Below, one piece after another: positions 1-10,791 of a stretch of DNA of 64,000 bases; positions within the stretch are counted from its first letter, which is position 1, and the number at the start of each line of letters is the position of its first letter. Below the pieces are notes generated by a model. The model saw only the letters and a program-made list of their open reading frames with translations. It had not been told where the DNA came from and made no database searches. The DNA lies in the NCBI GenBank assembly GCA_019454045.1, contig SKCR01001882.1:1-64000 (forward strand), in the 5' to 3' direction. The translations under genes and the position numbers were made by a program. This DNA comes from Zanthoxylum bungeanum (lineage: Eukaryota > Streptophyta > Magnoliopsida > Sapindales > Rutaceae).

Positions 1-810
1 AACACATAGCCCCCCACCCAGCAGCCATAGCCCTCTCGCATCAACACATAGCCCTCACGCAAGCCACTTAATTCACGCCAACAAAACAGCCCTGCACTGC
101 CTCAGTTCACGCCCACAAACAGCCGCACAGACTGTCCCGAAATAGTCCATAAACTGCACCAAATCAGCCCCTAAATCGTCATGAAAGTGCACCAAAATTA
201 CACCCATAAACAGTACCTAAACTGCACCCCTAAAACACCGAAAAACAGTCCCATATTACCGCAAAACACTAAACCAAAAAATATGATAAAAACAGCAGTG
301 AAATCGAGTAAAATAGTAGCCCGAAACAGCGAAACAGCGAAAGGAAACGTTGAACCAGTGAACCGGAGGAGTTGCGGAGCATCAACCCTTCCAACAACCG
401 CGTAGCGCACTTCAAAAAGACGACTTAAGAGGTTAGACCTGAGGGCACCTTTTTATTTATTCCCGTTCTTTTGTTATTATTTCTTCGCATGTGTATTATG
501 GATTCATGAATGTTGTGGCCATGGGATGAATGAAATATGTGTTATCTCTTGTGGTATATTGGATGGAAACCCAGACGTAAATTCTGTAGTCGAATCCGAA
601 TGGACGGTAATGCGGTCTGTACTTGGGAAACAACTCCACGTACCACTTGAGAGACACACATATTTCGTTTCATCCAATCTCATGTTTATTCTTGATTTAA
701 TCATTTAGTATGTTATTTTCCTTTATGCATGATTTAGTTGTTTAGTATGTTCCTTTTTTATGCATGATTTAGGTGTTTATGTGATTAGAGGTATCGTTTT
801 TGTGATTATG

Positions 811-1010
811 TTCGAACGCGTTATCAAACGATACACGAACGTATGCATTCTGCCTCGGCTCATTTGGACGCGTTATCAAACGCTACTCGAACACGTGCAT
901 TATGTTTACCGTTTGAACACGTTATCAAACGCTACTCGAACGCGTGCATTATGTTTACCGTTCGAACGCGTTTATGAACGCTACATGAACGCGCACGCAC
1001 TGGACAGATC
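811..1010. repeat. 49-bp tandem repeat, about four units
   Basis: Successive units built on 'GAACGCGTTATCAAACGCTA' start near 814, 866, 915 and 964. The last three are spaced exactly 49 bp apart. Each unit holds two ACGCG-type words and ends in a TGCATTATGTTTACCGTT-like segment. It lies inside the presumed LTR. Confidence 0.8.
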
Positions 1011-1272
1011 CTTTCATCATGTTTTATGCATGTTTGTTTCCTTAGTTATTTCTTTCCCCATCATATGCTTAGTTAGCTCGTTTTAATGTTTATGTTTTTA
1101 CCACTCGAACGCGTGCATTATGTTTACCGTTCGAACGCGTTTATGAACGCTACATGAACGCGCACGCACTGGACAGATCCTTTCATCATGTTTTATGCAT
1201 GTTTGTTTCCTTAGTTATTTCTTTCCCCATCATATGCTTAGTTAGCTCGTTTTAATGTTTATGTTTTTACCA
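935..1272. repeat. 169-bp direct tandem duplication
   Basis: Two adjacent and essentially identical 169-bp copies, 935-1103 and 1104-1272, both begin CTCGAACGCGTGCATTATG. The duplication overlaps the last units of the 49-bp array, so it arose later by slippage or unequal exchange. Confidence 0.9.
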
Positions 1273-1635
1273 TCATCGTTTATTTATTTAGTATGTTCAT
1301 GAAATTGTGTGCTTACCGTTATTTCGACTTACTTTTATGCATGTAAACTTAGATATAAATAGTATGCAAACTTAGATGTAGGTTGTTGTTGCGTAGACTT
1401 GGTTAGAATATTGCACAAATCCATTCATTACAAGTGGCATAAGTAAATGACCATTCTGAACCCAACGGTTTGAGGTCTTCCCTTGCGAGGGGTGAGTGCA
1501 GCCTTAAATCATTTTCCCAGTTCACACTGGGTGGCGACTCCATTTTATTTCTCCGGTTTAGTTCCCCACGGGCTACTCCGTACTCCCAACCAGGCCGCGA
1601 GCCTGGAACAGCGTCACCGATTTCCGTGTCCTACA

Positions 1636-2934
1636 ATATGGTAATCAAACAAACATGGTTTGATCTAATAACTTGGCTTATGGTGGCATCATTAAAACAA
1701 AAGGCCCTAGACAAGCTATCAGATGGCATTTCAATGCAGTTTAGAAAGTCAAGCACAAGACAGAGGCACAACTCTGATGAGCTACAAAAGTTTATCTTTA
1801 AATAACCAAAACCTTCCCAAATTTTACAAAGATGTAGATCCAGCTTAAAAGCCTATCTTCTAGTTTCTTGAATGCAATTCACATATTACTTCATGTATAG
1901 CAATTGGGTTTGTAGAACCCTTAACACTAAACCTCCATAATATAAATTATGAGCTTTTTCACCACCCATTTATTAGCTATATTATCACAAAAATATAGTT
2001 AAACATATTGATATAAACACCGTCAATAAAATTATGTGGAAGTTTACCAACCAGTAAACAATAAACCAAAACAAATATGAAGGATAAACCATTTAAAGGC
2101 CATTAATTAACTACCACACCATAAATCGCAAGGCATATTAAATTTTCAGTTATATCATATGAAGTTGTGCAAAGAAGTGAACAGACTATTAAAACTCATC
2201 AACTGAAAAACTGATAAAAAATAATAACAAATAGGAAAAAAAAGAAACTTACACCAACAACATCAATAACATTTCCACTAATTGAAACTTTCGGCCAACA
2301 AAAGAATAAGGAATAAAATAAGAGAGAATTAACAAACTGCACAATAGACCTACAAGTGAACAAAATATTAAAAAAAATAAATTTCATTACAAATACCAAA
2401 ACAAAGTTCTTACACACGATGCTTGCATTGAATTGATTTCTTAAGAAACATAAAACCACCAAACAAAAGAAACAACTCCAGTTCACCTCCTCATACCACT
2501 AGGCCATGGCCAAGAAAAGAACTCATTTGCAAAACTTAAAAATTTCCAAGAAACTCAAGCTTAATTCTTGTTAGAAGGTCATTAAATGCATGATTGAACA
2601 CTCTATTAAGCTTCATTATGCCATTTTAATCAAACCCCAAACTTGGGTATGCAAGTTACGAATTTGGGCATGAGATTACACTCAAGAATTTTCTGGGGAA
2701 AGCCAAGAAAAAGGATAAGGGACTTGCATGATTGAAGAATGCTTGAGAAACCACCGTCTCTCGATAGAAGCCATGATCGTGGGTTAAAGAAAGCAAGAAA
2801 AGAGATTTTGAATTCCTTCTTCTAGATGAATCATGGGAAATGGGGGTTGCCTCTTTGTTTGTAAATCACTTGAGGGAAGCTTCCAATTGAGCCCTATAAT
2901 GAAGAAAGGGTTCTTGTGATTTCTCTATAGGAAT
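1636..2934. other. Unassigned AT-rich DNA, no gene seen
   Basis: No ORF with a recognisable domain occurs here. A minus-strand 30-codon ORF starts at 2774 after a CT-rich stretch and resembles a leader ORF, but nothing supports a gene. The 95-residue ORF at 2199-2486 (minus) is hydrophobic and low in complexity and is probably chance. Confidence 0.5.
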
Positions 2935-3484
2935 TAGGATTTAGGGGTGATCATGGTTTCAGGTCAAACCGCAATCTGACCCGAACTGCATCGCGCTGTT
3001 TGAAAAAAAAATTAAAAATGATTTCGGGTCAATCTGAACCGAACCGTAAATTTCAGGTCGGTGTGCGGTTTTGACCCAACCACGACCCGAACCACCAAAA
3101 ATCGTAAAATTTGACTCAAACCACAACCCAAACCGCCTAAATCACCGACCCGCGTTCAAATTAGATATTATTTTATATTTTTCTTCTTCTTAATCATGAA
3201 ATTTAAGATATTTAATGATCATAAGACAATATGCAATGTATAAATGAAAATTAATTAATATTTCTCTCCAATTATTATGTGAAAACACACAAAATTTTCT
3301 TTAAAAAATTTATAATCCAAACTACTGACTCGAACCGCCCAAACCGCTAAACCGCCAACCCGAACCGCCATGGTATTCCTTATCAAATTTGCGGTTTCGA
3401 TTTCTAATTTCCCAAACCACCAACCCGCACGGTTTGAAGTGAAAAATAAAAAAATCGATCTGAACTGCACCGCGAACACCCTTA
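2935..3484. mobile_element. Non-autonomous hAT-like DNA transposon, about 550 bp
   Basis: A perfect 8-bp target duplication ATAGGAAT flanks the unit (2927-2934 and 3485-3492). The left end contains TAGGGGTG followed by GGTTT-type words, and the right end is ...GCGAACACCCTTA, whose reverse complement TAAGGGTGTTCGC matches it. Such TA(G/A)GGGTG termini with 8-bp duplications are typical of plant hAT elements. The interior is rich in repeated 'AACCGC/CCCGAACC' words on both strands, as in many hAT subterminal regions. There is no transposase ORF. The extreme left end carries seven extra bases (TAGGATT before TAGGGGTG). Confidence 0.72.
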
Positions 3485-4755
3485 ATAGGAATCGTAAAAA
3501 AAAAATGAGTAAAGAAGATGATGATTAGTAGACTGTGGGTAGTTGTTTTTTAAGTGGAAGCAGATTTTTTTTTAGAATTAAATATTATTGTTTCTTTAAG
3601 TCACATGAAATTTCTAGACTATTCCCGATGTTCTACAATAACAGCAGAAAACCTCACGTGTTTGACTTGGTTCTAATCCAAATTTAAAAACATGTTCAAC
3701 ACAAAGTTTGTAGATTTTCGTCTTAGCTTTCCGATGATATAAAGCTCATTGAAATCAGAATCGCATGAAAAATTTACGCCTAAAATATCAAAGGATGTTC
3801 GGATCGCATTAAAATTTAAATGCACAGTGAAACTGAAAAATTTCCTCTTCGTCTTTTCAAAATAATTTATATAAGTAATAACAAGTTAATGATGCACATT
3901 TGAATGTTTAAAGATGTCACGCAATACATGAATAAATTTTGTAATTGTATCACGGAAATCGACTGTTACACAAAATCAAGATCCATTAATTTATATATAA
4001 ACTAGACACATAGATATATCATCTGTAAAATATCCAGCCTCAAACACATTTATATTAATTTTTTGAAATTTTTCTAATGTGACAGGTCTGCAGAAAAAGC
4101 ACATCTGAACATGTTGTAGTAATATGGCTCTAACAAAAATTCTATATATCGAATTGTGTTCTGTTTGAACCGTAGCAAACTAGAGACACATATCTATCAA
4201 ACAGCATATCATTTGAAATTTAATTTAACCATTTTTTAATTTTTCAAAACTATTTTCCGATACACTTGTGCATTGAAATTCATTTTGGTGCAAATAAAGT
4301 GCAAATGATTCTTTAGGCATTTAAGCCATTTTAAATGCAAGTCATGCAAAATGTATGATTCATAAGAGCTTTAAAATATTTGAATAAACTCACCTACAAT
4401 TAGTTTTAGCTCTTACATCATCTTGATCTTCATCTTGCTTGACTCTTGTTTTGGCTTTTTCATCATCTTTTTGGCTCTTTATCATCTTTGTTCTCTTGAT
4501 CATCTTGTAACTCATTTTAGCTCTTCATCAATAATTGTCTCCATATCTTTTTGTAATGTCCCACTAATGCGCGTCGAAGACTTCTAGTATTGCAATATCA
4601 AAATCCATTTTGAAAATATGCCGCTAACACGCACATCCATCAAAAATAGCACCACCAAAATAATATTCACACTACCATAAAAATGAGAAGTTTGGGATGT
4701 TAAATTTGTGTAGTTTCAATTTAATAATAATATGAATTTATTATATATATATATA
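3485..4755. other. Unassigned AT-rich DNA with (TA)n at its right edge
   Basis: No coding potential is visible. A pyrimidine-rich stretch at 4410-4560 repeats CATCTT/CTCTT words. A short TA microsatellite at 4740-4755 provided the target of the solo LTR that follows. Confidence 0.5.
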
Positions 4756-5592
4756 TGTTGACGGTGGATTTTGGTCTCAGGGTAATATAGGAATATCACT
4801 TCCGAGATAATCCTCATTCAATAGTGAATTTGTTTGGATATGGGGGACCAAAAGCAAATTTAGCAAGAAAACAGATAAACACACCAATCAACAAGGAGAT
4901 TTAACATGGTTCGGTGGATTTGGATCCGACCTACGTCCACGAACACAAACAAGATGATACTTTTATTACTCAAACGCTCTTTTTGGGTCTCTTTTTGTGT
5001 TTACAAGTCAGAGCTTGATGATTCTGATGCCCCCTCTCCCTCCTCTCAACTTGTTTTTTACAAGTTTGATGGTAATGAATTTGATGCCCCCTACACTCAC
5101 TCTACCCTCCTATTTATAATAGTGTAGAAATCAGATTCCTTCTCCTACAAGAATTTCCTAGTTGAAACTATTCCATTTTCCCATAAGGATTCCTAGTCAA
5201 AACTATTCACTTTTCCCATAAGGATTCCTAATCAAAACTACATTTACTTTCTTTATCCTACTATGAATCTGACTCACTAGTTTACCCCATGAAAGTAGGA
5301 TAACTTGTCATCTTATCCGTAAGAATAGGGTATCTTATCTTCTGGAGCACGTCTCGCCATATGTTCGGTCTTTATGAGGTCGGTCATAATGGTCCTTTGA
5401 ATCGGGAATGCTGCTACCGATTTGATAATGATCGGTCATCCGAACCAAAGTGGTCGGTCACCTATCATCAAGTGCTCGGTCTCTACCTGTTGTGATCGGG
5501 TTGGCATTAATGATCTTGACTGAGAAAGGAATTACCCTTTTACCCCTGTCGTGCTCCTTAAATATCATAGTGCTTAAAAAACACCATCAACA
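4756..5592. repeat. Solo LTR, 837 bp, family unnamed
   Basis: The unit starts TGTTGACGGTG and ends CACCATCAACA, giving 11-bp inverted termini with one mismatch and the usual TG...CA ends. It is flanked by the 5-bp duplication ATATA (4751-4755 and 5593-5597). The interior has an 'ATGGTTCGGTGGATTTGGAT' type block common in plant LTRs. No internal region or second LTR is nearby, so it is a solo LTR left by LTR-LTR recombination. The duplication lies in TA-rich DNA, which weakens it slightly. The ORF at 4906-5127 lies inside it and is not a gene. Confidence 0.8.
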
Positions 5593-6249
5593 ATATATAA
5601 ATAATTATATGAATTATTATAAAATTGAAAATTATTACAATTATTAATAATTTTCTACTTTTTAATTTATTTTTTTTTAGAGATTATCATTGAACCATTA
5701 AGGAATTGTGATATTCTCACTAAACTTCCTAATATTTTGAGTTTTGATTTTATATTAATGAGCCATTATAATATAATATAATATAATATAATAATTTGAT
5801 GAAAATATATTCCTAACGTCATCATTCACTTAATATTATTGCCAAGAAAGTGTGAAGTGGGAGTCACCGTCACAGCTGTAGCCATATGTCGCATTCATAA
5901 ACCTAAGATCTTAGAGTGGTCCCCACTTCCGTCGACTGCTAGAGCAACAGTAGGGTTTATGCTTTATGAGTTTGGTCATTAGGCTCTTGCGGTCTTGCTT
6001 GCCATCGTCCCTTTCATTTAATTTACCCTAATACCCGTCAAACTTTTTCTCTCTCTCTAGTGATCTTTTTCTGCTTTCCTTAATTTCTCTACGGCCGTAC
6101 AAAGTCAATCCGTTTGCTAATCATGGATGACTCCGGGTTATTAAACTAATAATCATGATTTTTATTACTACTAAAGCGCCAGAAAGAGAAATATCACCAG
6201 TAGACTTGTACTAAAAAGGAATAGAGTTATACAGATTATTCTCTCAATA
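5593..6249. other. Unassigned DNA with an AATAT microsatellite
   Basis: (AATAT)n lies at about 5769-5792. The stretch at 5840-6130 is less AT-rich and contains a CTCTCTCT tract at about 6050-6058, but no ORF or splice pattern supports a gene. Confidence 0.5.
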
Positions 6250-6790
6250 GTCTTGTCCACACACAATTAACACATTTGTAGAAATATCAACCTTCCTATT
6301 GCGAGACTTAGATTTCACCTCCGCTGGCACTCTCACCCTAATGTGTGTTCTATCTAAAGCTCCTAGTTGGTTAGAAAGTGAATACCACATGAATTAAAAG
6401 AAAAATATTGTTAATTAAAAGTTTACCTTAAACCATTTCCATCTCTCTCTAGTGGAGTCGGATGGCACAGGTTCAGGTTTCTTAAACAACACCCCTTGGA
6501 CTCGAAGGATGGCTCTTAATACTCCATGGAAATGCCTACTAATGGTGTCTAAAAACAACTCTAATGGAGCTATTTTTAACATGGTGAGCAATGATGTTTA
6601 AGTATATTGTAACTTGTTCATCAATCAGTAAATGAGTCCTTTTCAAACCCCCCATAGTTTCTAATAATGAGCATAAATTATCGAATGCTCTCATATTCAT
6701 CCTAATTTTGGTATTACAAGTGAAATCGCTTGTATAAATCATTTTCATAAGATTCATTCTTTTTTCCACGAAATCAAGCTCATAAGTCCT
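6250..6790 (-). pseudogene. PIF/Harbinger-type transposase, truncated pseudogene with one intron
   Basis: Read on the minus strand, 6769-6539 encodes the plant Harbinger N-terminal helix region (RAFDNLCSLLETMGGL ... IIAHHVKNSSIR). After a frameshift, 6538-6427 encodes VLRAILRVQGVLFKKPEPVP and ERWKWFK. A 64-bp GT...AG intron follows (6426-6363). The next exon, 6362-6250, reads GALDRTHIRVRVP ... STNVLIVCGQDY and then a stop. The GALD aspartate is the first catalytic Asp of the DDE domain; the second Asp and the Glu are absent because the copy ends early. In living copies this enzyme cuts and pastes Harbinger DNA. The frameshift and truncation make this one inactive. No terminal repeats were identified. 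Confidence 0.85.
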
Positions 6791-6989
6791 ACTACGAATT
6801 CTTTAATATAACGTTAGGACACTAAAAACATTCATGAAGAAGAAGTGAATCACACGAATAATGATGGTCGACATTATCTTCACATTTTGATTCTTTGACT
6901 CAATATTAAAATTCTTTTTAGTTAATGCCAAATGAGTCATAACTGCATGTACAATAATATGAAAGGAAAGACAACAGTCATAACAAAGC

Positions 6990-7075
6990 AAAAATTAAAA
7001 AACAAAAAAACAAAAAAACAAAAACAAAAACAAAAACAAAAACAAAAACAAAACAAATAAACAAACAAACAAGAG
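6990..7075. repeat. A-rich (AAAAAC)n/(AAAC)n simple repeat
   Basis: About 85 bp of AAAAAC and AAAC units just left of the Gyp1 element; low-complexity sequence. Confidence 0.9.
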
Positions 7076-7166
7076 ATAGGATAAAAAAAAACACCCCTCA
7101 CATATGAGACTGGATCCGATCAATACCCAAAATAAACAATTGAGTCTCGTTTAAAGAGGATCCTAT

Positions 7167-8033
7167 TGTCAAACGGCTAAATTTGAACCCCAAGTTTCCT
7201 TAGCCAAGTGTGGCACTAAGTTCGCCCAACTTAGTCAGCCTTTTCTCACAAGCACCCACACAAGCCACAAGCAGTCACTCGCAATGTTCACACACCCTCA
7301 CAGTAAGCACACAAGCAACCCACACATCAAGTAAATACAAGACACAAGCTTTACAGGATAATGCCCAACCTTTTTATTACTCACCAAAGCAATTACAAGG
7401 ATTCGTGCTAAATATACAAAGGCTCAATGAACATTCACTCTTGTACTTTCATGTACTATGCTCCCTCCCTCTGTGCATGTTTTTCATAATACAATATATA
7501 CTAGCGGCAGTTACACCCCAATTGCCCTAGGGTGTGCTGGCCGAATAGGCACCAGCCAAATACACACACAGCAATCACATCCCAACTGCTCTAGGAAGTT
7601 CACACACACACACACAAGCATCACATGAATTTCCCCACAAGTTTCCCAACTCGCCAGTTACTAGTAGTTTTTTCTCGCAACTGCCCCATGTGTTCAGCAT
7701 GTAAAGCCAACTCCCTTGCATGTGCACGCCAACTGCCATGCAAATGCACGTCAACTGCCTCCCGCAACTGCCCCACATGTCTGATGCATGTGCACGCAAC
7801 TGCCTTGTCCAAGACAACATCAACTCTCTACGGACAGCACCAACCGCCCAATGTCTCAGCAACACTCCATTGGGACAGCACCAACTGCCCACTGTGTTAG
7901 CAAACTCCCTCAAGACAGCACCAACTACCCACACACACACAGCCACCCAAGCCATGTGCTTCTTGCGAGTGATTGGTTGCCACCAAGCCACTCGTTCCCT
8001 ATTTCTTCGAGCAACCAGTCTAAGGGGCTGACA
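7167..8033 (-). repeat. Gyp1 3' LTR
   Basis: 867 bp from TGTCAAACGG to ...GGGCTGACA on the plus strand, matching the 5' LTR at 10792-11587 plus 13607-13651. Repeated CAACTGCC words fill 7680-7930. The ORFs here (for example 7575-8081 and 7720-8031) are side effects of this repetition. Confidence 0.9.
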
Positions 8034-8222
8034 AACCACCCCCACCTGAACTAGGCGATGCCCTTGTCGCAACTGATTCAAGATATGCCTGGACTACCCT
8101 CTCAAATTTCCACAAAGTAGTATTCCGTTCCCAAGTTGCATCTGCCTCAGTGCAACCCTTCCACTGAACCAAGAAATATGTCCTCTGATTCTTCTTACTC
8201 TGCCCCACCCCCAATTCTGTTC
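8020..8222 (-). pseudogene. Gyp1 chromodomain (C-terminal end of pol)
   Basis: The minus frame reads [10 protein letters not shown] ... ATWE, the core of a chromodomain, which in chromoviruses sits at the C-terminus of integrase and steers integration to marked chromatin. The open frame continues through the purine tract and stops about 14 bp inside the 3' LTR. Upstream, the integrase that should precede it is missing: a deletion joins this piece, out of frame, to the reverse transcriptase near 8215-8222. Confidence 0.85.
8034..8047 (-). other. Gyp1 polypurine tract
   Basis: The minus strand reads AGGTGGGGGTGGTT directly before the LTR start TGTCAGCCCC. This is the expected primer for plus-strand DNA synthesis. 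Confidence 0.75.
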
Positions 8223-9365
8223 CTTTTTCAGCAAATCAGTCAAGGGAGCCACCCGCTTTGAATATCCCTTGATGAACTTGCGGTAATAGTTAGCCAATCC
8301 CAAAAATGACCGCAACTCAACAACTTTAGAAGGACTAGGCCAATCCCGAATGGCCTGGACTTTTCTCTCATCCATACGAACTTGCCCTTGTCTCACCTAA
8401 TGACCCAGAAACATCGCTTCTTGTTGGGAAAATTCACATTTTTCCATTTTAACATACACTGCATGTTGTCTCTGTTTCTCCAACACCAATCTCAAATGAT
8501 CAGCAAGGGTTTCACTATATATTACTATGTCATCCATATACACAACCACAAATCGGTCCACAAACTTAAACAACACATCATTCATTAAATTACAGAAAGT
8601 GGCTGGTGGATTAGTAAGTCCGAAAGACATTACAAGAAATTCATATGATCCATACCTTGTCACACATGTAGTCTTCCCCTCATCCCCTTCAGCAATTCGC
8701 ACTTGCCAATATCCACACCGCAAATCTAGCTTCGTGAAGTAGAACGCCTTAGACAAATGATCAAACAAATCTGCCACCAAAGGAATTGGGTACTTATTCT
8801 TGATCGTTACCTTGTTCAAAGCCCGATAATCCACACAGATTCGCAAATATCCATCTTATTTCTTCTGGAATAAGACTGGCGCACCATATGGAGCTTTAGA
8901 GGGCTGGATCATTCCAGCATCAAGCAACTCCCCCAATTGCTTGCGTAATTCAACTAGTTCCAGAGGACTCATCCGGTAAGGTACTTGGGCAGGCGGCCGA
9001 GTACCAGAGACCAATTATATCATGTGGTCAGTAGGTCTTCGAGGCGGAAGGGACTTCGGCAACTCCGGAGGCATTACATTATTGTATTCCATCAATAGTT
9101 CTGCAACCACATCAGGCACCTCCACTGTCTTTCCCGCTTTGACTTTTGTGAGTGCAGCCAAGTATGTTTCTTCCCCACGTTTCAACATACTCTCAATCTG
9201 TAAGGCTGACACCAACTTCTGTTGTCCCTCAGCCCGTTTACTCCCACAAACTTTGCCAACAGCAGGGAAAAAGCATGGTTGGTCCTCATCACCAATAAAA
9301 AGACCTGCCAAGTAAGGCATCACCCCAACCTTGGCCTGGATGAAAAATCGATTCCCTATAATCAA
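8223..9365 (-). pseudogene. Gyp1 reverse transcriptase, broken
   Basis: In minus-strand order: linker (9365-9015), [19 protein letters not shown] region, [20 protein letters not shown], the palm motif around [12 protein letters not shown], the catalytic [12 protein letters not shown], and the thumb/connection [18 protein letters not shown]. The YMDD active site is intact, but in-frame stops occur near 9016, 8858 and 8394. RNase H sequence does not follow; the frame runs into the deletion junction near 8220. Reverse transcriptase copies the element RNA into DNA in the virus-like particle, and this copy cannot encode it. Confidence 0.9.
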
Positions 9366-9617
9366 CTAGAAATCATCCAAAGGTACTGCCATCAACGTGC
9401 ATGACCCATGCCACTGGCCAAGTTGTATCATTACACTCGCAATTGTGCCTTTAACTTGCTTGGCTGTCGAATTGATAGCCTTAATGCTACTCCACGATTT
9501 AGTCAATTCCAGGCCCAACTTCTCAGCAACTCCTACCGTAACAAAGTTGTGTGTAGCCCTAGTTTCCACCATTGCCTTCACTGTTTTCCCATTAATGAGA
9601 ACTTGGACATACATCAA
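9366..9617 (-). pseudogene. Gyp1 aspartic protease, active site lost
   Basis: The retropepsin-like segment (VQVLINGKTVKAMVETRATHNF, then GLELT) is recognisable, but the catalytic motif expected as D-T/S-G-A reads E-T-R-A. Both the Asp and the Gly are substituted, so the enzyme would not cleave Gag-Pol. It ends at an in-frame stop next to the reverse transcriptase linker. Confidence 0.8.
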
Positions 9618-9699
9618 GCCATTATCAAATCAGTCTTCCCGAATTGCATTGACCAACTGAAGAGGGTTCATCCGACTAGGCCCGGCTAAGTCTCATTCC

Positions 9700-10674
9700 C
9701 CGTCTTTGCCCATTTCCGCAGCCACAAGTGCATTCAGTTTCTCCTTTTTCGGGGCAATCTCTCGCTCTATGTGAACCATCGCAGATGAAACAACCCTTGT
9801 TGTTGTTGTTCCCTCCCTTCAACTTACCATCATCTTGTGACTTTCATTTTCCCTCCTTGTTCTTCTTCTTTTCCCCCTTCTCCGAGTCTTTGTACTTCTC
9901 TTTCCCTTTGCCCTTTGGATCAGGTTTGGACTTGGTTGAAGAACTAGGTTTATAGTCCAAAAGGCAATCTGCTGCTATCATGGCTGTGGGCAAGTCACGC
10001 ACATCTTGCCTCCGCAACTCATTTTATGCCCAAGTTTGCAATCCAGACATGAAATTAAATAGCTTGTTCTTTTCTGACATGTTCCTTATGTCCAACATCA
10101 AGGAACTAAACTGCTTCACATACTCACGAATGTAACCAATTTGCTTCAAACTTTTCAAAGTTTCCCTCGTAATCCACGCTGTGTTGGTGGGGAGGAATTG
10201 ATCCTTCAACTCCTTCTTCAGCGCCTCTCATGTGGTTATGGTGGGACGCCCCGCTGTCTCATCATTATCATCCAACCGAGTTCTCCGCCACAATTTGGCA
10301 TCATTAGCCAAGTACATGCTTGTGATAGTCACATTTTCTACCTCTAGGACTTGAGCAGCCTTGAAATACTGATCCATGTCCCATAAGAAGTTCTCCAACT
10401 CCTTTTCATTTCGACCACCACCAAATGGTTTCGGTTCAGGAACTTTCAACTTGGTCGCACCCTCACCCCCAGCAGGTTTTCCATGACCCAATGCCCTCTT
10501 TAGAAGAGTGATTTCCCTCATCATCTCCTCCTTACTCCCTTTCCACGCCTCCACCAAAGCTACACAGTCTCTAGTGACAATCGCAATGCGTTCTTCCGCA
10601 TCAACTCGTTGTGTGTCAAGGTTATTCAGAAGGCCTATGATTTCCTCTGCCAATTTTTCCATCGCCAAAAACAA
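9700..10674 (-). pseudogene. Gyp1 gag with CCHC zinc knuckle, broken
   Basis: From 10674 on the minus strand: a coiled-coil-like N-terminus (AMEKLAEEIIGLLNNLDTQR), then the capsid segment (LKVPEPKPFGG, LENFLWDMDQYFKAAQV, LWRRTR) typical of plant Gypsy gag. It continues in another frame at 10209-10024 (TRETLKSLKQIGYIREYVKQ, FNFMSGLQ). Near 9770-9810 a zinc knuckle reads CFICDGSHRARDC, the C-x2-C-x3-H-x4-C form seen in chromoviruses. At least one frame change separates the parts. Confidence 0.8.
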
Positions 10675-10777
10675 TGAAGAGTATTCTTTCGGCTTGACTC
10701 CCCAACGAGTGCCTCCAACTTGACCACCCGCTCCTTCAGTTCAGCGTTAGATTCGCCCGCAATCAGCCCAAGATGAC

Positions 10778-10789
10778 GCTCTGATACCA
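10778..10789 (-). other. Gyp1 primer-binding site
   Basis: The minus strand reads TGGTATCAGAGC, complementary to the 3' end of initiator-methionine tRNA, two bases inside the 5' LTR. Confidence 0.9.
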
Positions 10790-10791
10790 GT

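Larger units (their letters stand above)
1..1635 (+). repeat. Probable right end of a Tat/Ogre-like Ty3/Gypsy LTR (left end outside window or unclear)
   Basis: The stretch near 1490-1635 has the look of the 3' part of a Tat/Ogre-type LTR: a conserved 'CACTGGGTGGCGACTCC' block at about 1525-1541 and an end in CTACA at 1635. Upstream are C-rich leader-like sequence (1-420) and CG-rich tandem repeats. No gag or pol homology is visible. The small ORFs here (for example 181-405 and 1470-1805) have no recognisable domain, and the second runs across the presumed LTR end. The family call comes from a remembered motif, so it is tentative, and the left boundary is not seen. Confidence 0.4.

Noticed and set aside
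1470..1805. 111-codon plus-strand ORF
   Set aside because: It crosses the presumed LTR end at 1635 and has no recognisable domain.
2682..2774. 30-codon minus-strand ORF after a CT-rich stretch, possibly a first exon
   Set aside because: Too short, with no donor site or downstream exon that I could support.
7575..8081. 168-codon minus-strand ORF
   Set aside because: It lies almost wholly in the Gyp1 LTR and is made of the CAACTGCC-type repeats; the other LTR has a similar but broken version and no domain is visible.
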